NCBI GenBank assembly: GCA_017541565.1
Contig: JAFXYU010000215.1
Location: forward strand, 1 to 6,792
Reading direction: 5' to 3'
Length of the DNA stretch: 6,792 bases
Origin: a bacterium
GTDB taxonomy: Bacteria; Cyanobacteriota; Vampirovibrionia; Gastranaerophilales; Gastranaerophilaceae
The position numbers and the translations under genes were made by a program. Shown here in pieces: positions 1-6,293 of this stretch. Each line of letters starts with the position of its first letter. Position 1 is the first letter of the stretch. Under the pieces are notes generated by a model that did not search any database, had not been told where the DNA came from, and was given only the letters and a program-made list of their open reading frames with translations.

Positions 1-19
1 ATATAAGAGGTATAAAACT

Positions 20-688
20 ATGTATGAACGCCTGATGGATGATATATTTAAAAAATTAGCCAACGGACTGCCCGAACTATGGGACGGAAAAGAATGCATA
101 CTGTATATGAAAGATAATGATTCTAACCAGTGGCGCCAAATGGAATGGATCGGATTCTATTTTCAGTTTATGTGTGAAAGAATTCTTGGCAGGGATGATT
201 TCATGGATATCCCGGGTCCTAAATACGGGAATGTTGAATTTGACGGATTCAAAACCATACCATGGGATTTTAAGGCTCACAGTATCGATAAAAACAAATT
301 CGATAACGGCAAGATTCCAACAAACGGTTATTCTGAAACATCTCTTGCAATAAATGAATTTGGGAGTGTCGGATTCATCATCATAAACGGGTACAGTGAT
401 TATGACGATGAATATGCATCTTTCAAACACTGGCACGACGAACTAAAAGGCGGTACAAGTGATTATGAAAAAGAACGAATAAAAAGAAAAGCACCTTCAC
501 GCAGAAGAAAAATAAATTTTAAACCCTCTGAATTGGTCTTTGTGATACTTGATAAGGATAATCTTGATTCCTGCGGGAAGTTTCAATCGAATTTCAGGAA
601 TTCTGACGGGAGTCCGAGAAACGCAAAAGTAATGCTGGATTTGAAGAAAAATAATGAATTAAATATTTATAAATATGAATTTAGTTAG
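20..688 (+). CDS. Putative type II restriction endonuclease, PD-(D/E)XK type, family not recognised
   Basis: A 222-aa protein, probably the restriction enzyme partner of the convergent N6-adenine methylase, cutting unmodified DNA in the cytoplasm. The main sequence support is E73-F-D75, then seven residues, then D83-F-K85. This fits the PD-(D/E)XK nuclease core (D75 and D83 as metal ligands, K85 catalytic), followed by hydrophobic strands near 116-123. Residues 136-144 (FKHWHDELK) and a very basic stretch at 150-164 (KERIKRKAPSRRRK) could contact DNA. A C-terminal block at 189-208 (FQSNFRNSDG, then PRNAKVMLDL) looks like a family signature. There is no signal peptide or membrane segment. Length is normal for small type II enzymes. 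AGAGG at 6-10, 9 nt before the ATG, supports this start. The promoter lies outside the window. I do not recognise the named family or the cut site. The function rests on the motif plus the neighbour and is inferred. Confidence 0.75.
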   Translation: MYERLMDDIFKKLANGLPELWDGKECILYMKDNDSNQWRQMEWIGFYFQFMCERILGRDDFMDIPGPKYGNVEFDGFKTIPWDFKAHSIDKNKFDNGKIPTNGYSETSLAINEFGSVGFIIINGYSDYDDEYASFKHWHDELKGGTSDYEKERIKRKAPSRRRKINFKPSELVFVILDKDNLDSCGKFQSNFRNSDGSPRNAKVMLDLKKNNELNIYKYEFS

Positions 689-700
689 TTTATATTTATA
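668..700. terminator. A+T-only inverted repeat over both stop codons; possible weak bidirectional terminator
   Basis: Bases 668-679 pair with 689-700 (12 bp, one G-T wobble) around a 9-nt loop. The TAG of the endonuclease gene is in the loop, and the TAA of the methylase gene (698-696) is in the right arm. Its place between two converging genes suits a shared terminator. The stem has no G-C pair and no clear T-run follows on either strand, so it may simply be A+T-rich sequence. Confidence 0.3.
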
Positions 701-2351
701 TATTCACCTCCAATGCCATATTTGAATGAACTATATCAAATATTTTGCAGTCTTCATGTATGTCAAGGATTCTGAAAAACCTTTCGTTCAGCTTATCTCG
801 ATATTCTCTCGGATACTTTATATTTTCCTGAGTACCGACATTGTTCTTAGTGATTATATAATCTTTTGATTTTTTAATCATTTCTGATGCGATATCTTCA
901 AAAAACTGAAAATCGGATTCGGTTAAGAGTTCGTAAAATACAGGCATGTTCAAAAGCAGACGCTTTGGATATGTTATTCCTCCATCGTAAATTCGCCAAT
1001 ACCAATAAGCAAACGATGAATTAATCAGACAGAATACATAGTTAAACACCTTCTTATCATCAAATCTTAGTATCATTTGTCCGCTTCTGTTCATAATCGA
1101 TTCAGATGCTGTCGTATAATATCTGCAAGTGTTCGGCATTGATATCGAATACTCTCCTGCCAATCTGACATATTCCAGCAACACCCGACTGCTACTCTTT
1201 TTAACCCAAGTTTTGAAAATCTTTGCTAATCTTTTATCACATTTATAAAACATTGTATTTGATTCATCAACAATCTGGTAGTCTGGGTTCAAAAACTCTT
1301 CCAGAACGTCAGGTTTTAACAGTTTTTTTCGTTCTGTCTGTTTAAATCTGATTAGCGGTGACAGTCTGTAACCTTTTTGGGGCTTATTCTTTTCTGTTAC
1401 AGTAATTGCTGCTCTTACGGAATTAGATGTATTTGTATTAAATATTCCATGTTTTCTTCCGCAAAATATGTTCCCAGGCACATTGTCGAATGAAACTATG
1501 AACCCTGAATAATTATTTAGTTCTCTTCTTAAAGAATAGAACTTATTTCCCGAAATAAAACTATACGGACTTATTATTACAGACGACAAACTCTGCTTTA
1601 AAATTTTTTCCATAAATATTGCATAATACTCTTTTGTATCAAGAGTAGTATCGGTATGTTCCCAATAGTTCGGTATATCAACAATTTGTGCATAAGGCGG
1701 ATTTGAGATTACCCTGCTGTCATCAGGTAAACTTATTGAACGGTCAAGAAAATCACAACAGATGTCGTTTATTTTATCCACAATATCCAATCCGTACTTT
1801 ACTCCAAGAATCGTTCTGCATATCTTCAGAGCAACATTATCGGAATCGTACAAGTATAACCTTCCGTCATATATCAATTCTCTTGCCTTATCATATCCGA
1901 TTAAATCAAGATATGTAAGTATAAGTTTTCCTGTTCCGCAAGCCACATCACAAACATTTTTACCGTCTTTACACTCCAATAGCCACTTGCACATCAGAGT
2001 TGTAACGTCATTAGGGGTATAATACTGTCCGCTGTTTTTCTTTAGTTGCTTATCCTGAAGAGCAAGCCCTATCTCATATAATTCCCCGAAATTATCTACC
2101 GCTAATAACTCGGGTAAATCCTGACAGTTATCTGTAACGTATTGGCATATATTATCCCAAACCGTCTGCAATCCTTGTTGTTCAACATCTTTTATATATT
2201 CTTCCAGCGAATAATCGCTTAATCTCGTTTTAACATCGGTTGTAAGAATAACAGGGTCAGTGTTATATGCCTTATTCGATGTTATTTTATCAAAATCCAA
2301 TGGCTTCATTACATCAAGCAATTTAATTTGTTTATAATGCAATTTCACCAT
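696..2351 (-). CDS. N6-adenine DNA methyltransferase of a type II R-M system (gamma class)
   Basis: A 551-aa enzyme that would transfer a methyl group from S-adenosylmethionine to adenine N6, protecting host DNA from the partner nuclease. Motifs, in order: the HsdM-like GQYYTPNDV at 108-116 (motif X region), DVACGTG at 135-141 (motif I, AdoMet binding), YLYDSDN at 166-172 (motif II region), and the catalytic NPPY at 217-220 (motif IV). SPYSFISGNKFYSLRREL at 261-278 covers motifs VI-VIII. Residues about 330-551 form the presumed target-recognition part, including the SSFAYWYWR and NMPV segments at 445-471 seen in Eco57I/TaqI-like enzymes. The order X-I-IV followed by a C-terminal recognition domain defines the gamma class. 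Start choice: GAGGAG at 2365-2360 lies 8 nt before ATG 2351, and a GTG at 2360 overlaps that ribosome site and is unlikely. No HsdS or HsdR is visible, so type I is less likely. Recognition site unknown. Confidence 0.9.
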   Translation of the reverse strand: MVKLHYKQIKLLDVMKPLDFDKITSNKAYNTDPVILTTDVKTRLSDYSLEEYIKDVEQQGLQTVWDNICQYVTDNCQDLPELLAVDNFGELYEIGLALQDKQLKKNSGQYYTPNDVTTLMCKWLLECKDGKNVCDVACGTGKLILTYLDLIGYDKARELIYDGRLYLYDSDNVALKICRTILGVKYGLDIVDKINDICCDFLDRSISLPDDSRVISNPPYAQIVDIPNYWEHTDTTLDTKEYYAIFMEKILKQSLSSVIISPYSFISGNKFYSLRRELNNYSGFIVSFDNVPGNIFCGRKHGIFNTNTSNSVRAAITVTEKNKPQKGYRLSPLIRFKQTERKKLLKPDVLEEFLNPDYQIVDESNTMFYKCDKRLAKIFKTWVKKSSSRVLLEYVRLAGEYSISMPNTCRYYTTASESIMNRSGQMILRFDDKKVFNYVFCLINSSFAYWYWRIYDGGITYPKRLLLNMPVFYELLTESDFQFFEDIASEMIKKSKDYIITKNNVGTQENIKYPREYRDKLNERFFRILDIHEDCKIFDIVHSNMALEVNI

Positions 2352-2376
2352 TAATACCACTCCTCAGTTTATGTTA

Positions 2377-2404
2377 ATTCTAACACAATATGTACATGTT
2401 TCAA
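2377..2404 (-). promoter_or_regulatory. Promoter of the methylase gene
   Basis: On the minus strand, TTGAAA (2404-2399) and TAGAAT (2382-2377) are separated by 16 bp, and a TG one base before the -10 makes it an extended -10 element. The expected transcript start near 2370 would give a leader of about 19 nt, with the ribosome site almost at its 5' end. The palindrome ATGTACAT (2390-2397) lies inside the spacer and could be an operator. No regulator is visible in the window. Confidence 0.6.
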
Positions 2405-2405
2405 A

Positions 2406-2423
2406 ATGCAAATGACAATGACA
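2406..2423. repeat. Three imperfect hexamer repeats (ATGCAA, ATGACA, ATGACA)
   Basis: Three 6-bp units begin at 2406, 2412 and 2418, directly upstream of the -35 element of the methylase promoter. They could be a phased protein-binding region or chance in A-rich sequence. Confidence 0.25.
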
Positions 2424-2482
2424 AATAAAATTAATCAATTTCCCAAAATTTGCAAACAGTCTGCATTATATTTTTATTTCGG

Positions 2483-2518
2483 TTCAAGCCTGACCCGCTT
2501 GGAGTGTTATTAATACTC
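2483..2518. other. Two adjacent hairpins in the gap downstream of the small gene
   Basis: Bases 2483-2489 pair with 2497-2503 (7 bp, 7-nt loop), and 2502-2508 pair with 2512-2518 (7 bp, 3-nt loop). The two share bases 2502-2503, so they cannot both form completely. They lie 24-59 nt after the stop of the minus-strand small gene and could end or stabilise its transcript. Neither is followed by a T-run on either strand, so they are not classical intrinsic terminators. Confidence 0.3.
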
Positions 2519-2541
2519 AAATTGCATTAGGAAAACAGGTT

Positions 2542-2952
2542 TTAAAAAAATGCTTTTATAGGATTTTGCTTATCAACGTTTACAAAGATTCTATCTGACG
2601 GTTTTAAAATTGGTTCTGCGTGGTGTTCGATATCTTCCAGTGTCATCTTCTCTAAATCATTTATAAATAGTTTGTCAGGAACATCTTCGCTGTGGCTTGA
2701 TATATTCCAGCGGAAAATTTTTCCTTTTAATAATTTTATATCCAAAATCAGTGTATGAAAGAAATCAGAATTTCCAAAACCGTCTTCACCGGATATTTTT
2801 GTATATCTTACTGATGCATTAGGATATTTTTTGTCAATTGATTTCAAAAGTTCCGAATTTTCAAACGCTTTAAGTGTCTTAGGCGACCAAACTTCTTTAT
2901 TGGAATACTTTATTCCAAAACAGGGTGAATTTTGCACATTATCAACTCTCAT
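2542..2952 (-). CDS. Small protein of unknown function
   Basis: A 136-aa soluble protein that I do not recognise. It opens with MRVDNVQNSPCFG, a short polar leader ending in 'FG'. A mixed helical part follows (25-45), then strand-like stretches at 46-53 and 67-84, and an acidic segment (89-115) ending in EHHAEPIL. There is no signal peptide, membrane helix, zinc motif or helix-turn-helix that I can see, so an R-M controller role is not supported. Start choice: GAGGAG at 2966-2961 lies 8 nt before ATG 2952. The ATG at 2958 is only 2 nt from it, and the GTG at 2970 lies upstream of it. The gene has its own good promoter and lies upstream of the methylase on the same strand, 190 nt away. Many gut Melainabacteria carry short proteins with a similar N-terminal 'FG' leader; this is from memory and hints at lineage, not function. 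Confidence 0.65.
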   Translation of the reverse strand: MRVDNVQNSPCFGIKYSNKEVWSPKTLKAFENSELLKSIDKKYPNASVRYTKISGEDGFGNSDFFHTLILDIKLLKGKIFRWNISSHSEDVPDKLFINDLEKMTLEDIEHHAEPILKPSDRIFVNVDKQNPIKAFF

Positions 2953-2993
2953 ACACATAACTCCTCGCACTTATATGTTAATCAACATTGGGT

Positions 2994-3022
2994 ATCATAT
3001 AATAAAATTTCCGAAAAGGCAA
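2994..3022 (-). promoter_or_regulatory. Promoter of the small unknown gene
   Basis: On the minus strand, TTGCCT (3022-3017) and TATGAT (2999-2994) are separated by exactly 17 bp. Transcription would start near 2987, giving a leader of about 35 nt before ATG 2952. Position and spacing fit a sigma-70-type promoter and support the small gene being real. Confidence 0.6.
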
Positions 3023-3053
3023 TATAATATAACTTTTAAGTATGCTTTTAATC

Positions 3054-3074
3054 TGCAGTATAACAAATACTGCA
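3054..3074. repeat. Perfect 8-bp inverted repeat in the divergent intergenic region
   Basis: TGCAGTAT (3054-3061) and ATACTGCA (3067-3074) are exact inverted copies around a 5-nt loop. Three more pairs (3050-3052 with 3075-3077) can form if C3053 is bulged. It lies about 90 bp upstream of proS and upstream of its likely promoter. It could be an operator, a transcription boundary, or the old terminator of whatever preceded proS before the R-M block arrived. The plus-strand sequence after it is T-rich (CTTAATTTT) but not a clean T-run. Confidence 0.4.
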
Positions 3075-3123
3075 ATTCTTAATTTTAAAATTGATAAATA
3101 TTCATTTCCTTAAAATCCGTTCA

Positions 3124-3132
3124 TGATAAAAT
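3124..3132 (+). promoter_or_regulatory. Likely extended -10 promoter for proS
   Basis: TGATAAAAT is a TG-n extended -10 with TAAAAT as the hexamer (3127-3132). No good -35 exists at 16-18 bp (best TTTCCT at 3105-3110), which extended -10 promoters tolerate. The predicted start near 3139 leaves a leader of about 25 nt carrying AGAGGA at 3149-3154, 9 nt before the ATG. There is no room for a T-box or other riboswitch after this start. Confidence 0.45.
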
Positions 3133-3163
3133 AGAAAGAAAATATTCAAGAGGATATATTGTT

Positions 3164-4906
3164 ATGAAAATGTCAAAAATGTTTGTACAGACTATGCGCG
3201 AGTTTCCTTCGGATGCGGAAGTCGTTTCACATAAAATGCTTGTTAGAGCGGGATACTTAAAAAAACTCACTTCGGGTGTTTATAATTATCTGCCCCTGAT
3301 GTGGAGAGTTTTAAAGAAGGTTGAAAATATTATCCGTGAGGAGATGGACAGAGCAGGCGCTCAAGAACTTTTGATGCCGTTTGTTCAGCCAAAAGAACTC
3401 TGGGAAGAATCCGGCAGATGGAATGCTTATGGCGGAGAGTTGATGAGGCTAAAAGACCGCCACGGCAGAGAAATGTGCCTTGGACCGACTCACGAAGAAA
3501 TCATTACGGCGATTGCTCGTGATATTTTAAAATCATATAAACAGTTGCCTGTAAACTTATATCAAATTCAATCAAAATTTCGTGACGAAAGAAGACCGCG
3601 TTTCGGACTATTGAGAGGTCGTGAATTTATTATGAAGGACGCTTATTCTTTCTCAACTTCTCAGGAAGAACTTGAAAAAGAATACAAAAATATGTGGGAA
3701 GCGTATACCCGCATTTTCAAACGCTGCGGGCTTGAAACAAAGGCTGTTCAGTCTGATTCAGGTGCAATCGGCGGAAGCGTAAGTCACGAATTTATGGTTA
3801 TAACGGATACAGATGCCGGTGAAAATGACGTTTTCTATTGCGATTGCGGTTATGCTACAAACTCTAATCATGCCGTATCAAAATTGCCTGAAGCAAAAAT
3901 AGAAGGCGATTGGTCAGAGGCAAAAATTGTTGATACTCCGAATACCAAATCGATTGAGGAGTTGTGCGATTTTCTGAACATTCCGCCGACATTGATTGTA
4001 AAAACTCTTGTTTATATCGTAGATAAAAAGCCCGTTTTGGCATTGATTAGAGGTGACAAGCCGGTTGAAGAAACCAAACTTATGAATGCTGTCGGAGGGC
4101 TGGATATAAGGATTGCAACCGAAGGTGAAATCGATGAAATGATGGCGGTAAACGGTTTTGATTCTGAAAGAGGTTTCATTGGTCCTAAGGGATTAAAAGA
4201 ATATAACGGATATCCGATAACGGTAGTTGCGGATGAAACAGTCAAAGATTTGAAAAACTTTGTAATCGGAGTTAACAAAAAGGATGTTCACGGAGTCGGG
4301 TACAATTGGGGAACTGATGTTGATTTACCGCAAATTGTAACCGATATAAGACTTGCACAGGCGGGTGAACTTTGCCCCGAGTGCGGAAAACCGCTGAAGG
4401 TTACAAGGGGTATTGAGGTCGGAAATATTTTCCAACTCGGTACAAAATATTCCAAACCGATGAATGCTGTTTATCTTGACCAAAACGGAAAAACACAGCC
4501 TTATATTATGGGTTGCTACGGAATCGGTGTTTCAAGAACAGCGGCAGCGGCGGTTGAAGCGCACCATGATGAATTCGGTATAAAATGGCCGCTTGCGATT
4601 GCGCCTTATCACGCTGTTGTAATTCCTGTAAGCACAAAGGACGAACTTCAAATGAAGGTTGCCGAGGATATATACAAAACCTTACTTAAACATGGTGTTG
4701 AGGTTGTACTAGATGACCGTGACGAGCGTGCGGGTGTAAAATTCAAAGATGCCGACTTAATCGGTTTTCCGTACAGAATTACCGTAGGAAAGGGTATTGC
4801 GGACGGTTTGGTTGAATTTAAAGCAAGAAATGAAGAACAAAGTATTAATATCAAACCAGAAGATGCTGCGGAAATTATTGTAACCGCGGTTAATGAAATA
4901 AAGTAG
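3164..4906 (+). CDS. proS: Prolyl-tRNA synthetase (bacterial type, with editing domain)
   Basis: A 580-aa class II aminoacyl-tRNA synthetase that charges tRNA-Pro with proline using ATP, in the cytoplasm. The N-terminal region has the typical opening MSKMFVQTMREFPSDAEVVS and motif 1 (SGVYNYLPL, 37-45). GPTHEE at 107-112, motif 2 (FRDERRPRFGLLRGREF, 139-155) and motif 3 (GCYGIGVSRT, 450-459) complete the catalytic core. Between motifs 2 and 3 lies the YbaK-like insertion domain (about 235-400) that hydrolyses mischarged Ala-tRNA-Pro. K280 in LIVKTLVY matches the editing lysine known in E. coli as K279. Cysteine pairs C226/C228 and C404/C407 flank the insertion and resemble a zinc knuckle. The C-terminal anticodon-binding domain (about 480-580) includes LDDRDERAGVKFKDADLIGFP (516-536). 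Length and motifs are complete, and no damage is seen. It is the first gene of a run with trkA and trkH. Confidence 0.98.
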   Translation: MKMSKMFVQTMREFPSDAEVVSHKMLVRAGYLKKLTSGVYNYLPLMWRVLKKVENIIREEMDRAGAQELLMPFVQPKELWEESGRWNAYGGELMRLKDRHGREMCLGPTHEEIITAIARDILKSYKQLPVNLYQIQSKFRDERRPRFGLLRGREFIMKDAYSFSTSQEELEKEYKNMWEAYTRIFKRCGLETKAVQSDSGAIGGSVSHEFMVITDTDAGENDVFYCDCGYATNSNHAVSKLPEAKIEGDWSEAKIVDTPNTKSIEELCDFLNIPPTLIVKTLVYIVDKKPVLALIRGDKPVEETKLMNAVGGLDIRIATEGEIDEMMAVNGFDSERGFIGPKGLKEYNGYPITVVADETVKDLKNFVIGVNKKDVHGVGYNWGTDVDLPQIVTDIRLAQAGELCPECGKPLKVTRGIEVGNIFQLGTKYSKPMNAVYLDQNGKTQPYIMGCYGIGVSRTAAAAVEAHHDEFGIKWPLAIAPYHAVVIPVSTKDELQMKVAEDIYKTLLKHGVEVVLDDRDERAGVKFKDADLIGFPYRITVGKGIADGLVEFKARNEEQSINIKPEDAAEIIVTAVNEIK

Positions 4907-4950
4907 TTAACAAATTGACTTAGAATATAAAATAAGGTTAAATTGACCTA
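4906..4950. repeat. Imperfect direct repeat in the proS-trkA gap
   Basis: GTTAACAAATTGACTTA (4906-4922) recurs as GTTAAATTGACCTA (4937-4950), differing by a 3-nt insertion and one base. The second copy runs into the trkA start codon. It may come from a small duplication. The only ribosome-site candidate, AAGG at 4934-4937, is a long 12 nt from ATG 4950, so trkA initiation looks weak compared with its neighbours. Confidence 0.35.
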
Positions 4951-6290
4951 TGAAGATAATAATATTTGGTGCAAACGAAATCGGCTCAATGATAGCCTCC
5001 GAGTTTTACACTGACAACGATATAACCGTAATAGACGAAGAGAAAAATAAGGCGGATGCTTTTAATAAACTCGATGTTGGTTTTGTCGGCGGCAATGCGT
5101 CCAGTATAGATGTTTTAAGACAGGCAGGGATAAAGGATGCGGATGTTTTTATTGCGTGTAACGACTCGGACGAACTCAATATTGTTGCCTGTTTGACCGC
5201 AAAACGTTTGAGCAATGTTAAGACTCTCTGTTTTGTAAGAAAAGAAGAATACCGTTCTTCGCTTGGTATTGCAAAGGATGCAGAATACAACGGCGATTTT
5301 TATATTGATAATGTTATTTGGCCGGAAGAACTCCTTACACAGGAAATTTTCAGGATAATAACGGTTGCAAAGGCACTTGACGTTGAAAATTTTGCATCCG
5401 GCAGAGCAAGACTTTTGGAATACAAGTTAGGTGAAAATTCTCCGCTCATAAATAAAATGCTCAAGAATTGTGAGTTTCCGAAGGATACTCTGATTGTCGG
5501 GATTACGAGGGAAGGAACTTTGTTCGTTCCGAACGGCAATACTACTTTGAAAGCGGATGATAAAGTAATATTTATGGGACTGTCGCACTCGCTTGATATT
5601 CTTGCGGGAAAATTTTTCCATGAAAAAGAGTTTGTCAAAAATGTTGCGATTATAGGCGGCGGAAATGTCGGACTTAAACTCGCAAAGATTTTGGAAAGCC
5701 TTAAATTAAAGGTTAAGATTATTGAAAAAAATGAAGAAAGATGCAACTATCTTTCTCAGGAATTGGATAATACTCTTGTAATTAACGGTGACGGTACTGA
5801 TTTGGAACTTCTTAACGAGGAAGACATATCAGCGTCTGATGTTGTTGTGAGTGTTACAAATAATGACGAAAAGAATCTTTTGTGCTCTCTGCTTGTTAAG
5901 CATCTCGGTGCGGCGAGGGTAATTTCAAGGGTTTCAAAGAGTGTAAATGCTGCGCTTTTTGAACAGGTCGGAATTGATATTGCAATTTCTTCAAAAACGG
6001 CTTCTTTGAATGAAATTAAAAATAATGTAAGAGAAACAAATATAGGCATACTTGCTACGGTTGAACAGGGTCAGGGTGAAGTTTTGGAGATTGAACTTCC
6101 CGAAAGTTACGAAACGAAGAAGATAATGGAAATGAAACTTCCCGCAAAAGCCATTGTAGGAATTATTCGCCGCAGAAAACGAATTGTTATACCAAACGGT
6201 GCGACTCAGGTTATGGGCGGTGATACACTTATAATCTTTACAACAAGTGAAAATGCTCCTGTCATAAGGAAGTTCTTTGAGGAGGGTTAA
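4950..6290 (+). CDS. trkA: Trk potassium-uptake regulator TrkA (two RCK units)
   Basis: A 446-aa peripheral membrane protein that binds NAD(H) or other nucleotides and gates the TrkH potassium channel. It has the full tandem layout: RCK_N 1 (about 1-130), RCK_C 1 (about 145-222), RCK_N 2 (about 229-350) and RCK_C 2 (about 362-446). The second Rossmann loop is the canonical GGGNVG (236-241), with an acidic strand end at E259 and GDGTD at 280-284. The first loop is GANEIG (7-12), with Asn at the usual middle Gly; D29 and GGNASS (47-52) are still present. Length matches the E. coli-type protein (about 458 aa). The start gives the expected MKIIIFG opening, although the ribosome site is weak. It begins 43 nt after proS, and its stop is 3 nt before the trkH start, which indicates a shared message and coupled translation. 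Confidence 0.97.
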   Translation: MKIIIFGANEIGSMIASEFYTDNDITVIDEEKNKADAFNKLDVGFVGGNASSIDVLRQAGIKDADVFIACNDSDELNIVACLTAKRLSNVKTLCFVRKEEYRSSLGIAKDAEYNGDFYIDNVIWPEELLTQEIFRIITVAKALDVENFASGRARLLEYKLGENSPLINKMLKNCEFPKDTLIVGITREGTLFVPNGNTTLKADDKVIFMGLSHSLDILAGKFFHEKEFVKNVAIIGGGNVGLKLAKILESLKLKVKIIEKNEERCNYLSQELDNTLVINGDGTDLELLNEEDISASDVVVSVTNNDEKNLLCSLLVKHLGAARVISRVSKSVNAALFEQVGIDIAISSKTASLNEIKNNVRETNIGILATVEQGQGEVLEIELPESYETKKIMEMKLPAKAIVGIIRRRKRIVIPNGATQVMGGDTLIIFTTSENAPVIRKFFEEG

Positions 6291-6293
6291 GGG

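Noticed and set aside
696..2351. Methylase as HsdM of a type I system because of GQYYTP and the motif X-I-IV order.
   Set aside because: No HsdS or HsdR is visible, and the protein has its own long C-terminal recognition-like region. The adjacent nuclease fits type II better. Genes beyond position 1 cannot be seen.
2465..2470. Consensus TATAAT on the minus strand as a second methylase promoter.
   Set aside because: No acceptable -35 lies 16-18 bp upstream, and the promoter at 2377-2404 is closer and better.
2481..2490. GGTTCAAGCC resembles the T-arm of a tRNA 3' end, a common island attachment site.
   Set aside because: The five bases on each side of the loop do not pair as a T-stem, there is no acceptor stem or CCA, and the rest of a tRNA is absent.
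2998..3028. Plus-strand TATAAT at 2998 and 3023 as proS promoters.
   Set aside because: Neither has a -35 at proper spacing, and both lie far upstream of proS in an A+T-rich stretch that overlaps the minus-strand promoter.
3077..3163. T-box or other riboswitch ahead of proS.
   Set aside because: The leader after the likely promoter is only about 25 nt, with no specifier stem or anti-terminator and terminator pair.
4915..4931. TTGACT followed by TATAAA as a trkA promoter in the proS-trkA gap.
   Set aside because: The two elements are only 5 bp apart, and no -10 fits at 15-19 bp.
5006..6049. Long minus-strand open frames inside trkA, and similar ones inside proS.
   Set aside because: They lie opposite well-supported conserved genes, resemble no known protein, and are expected shadows of the coding strand.
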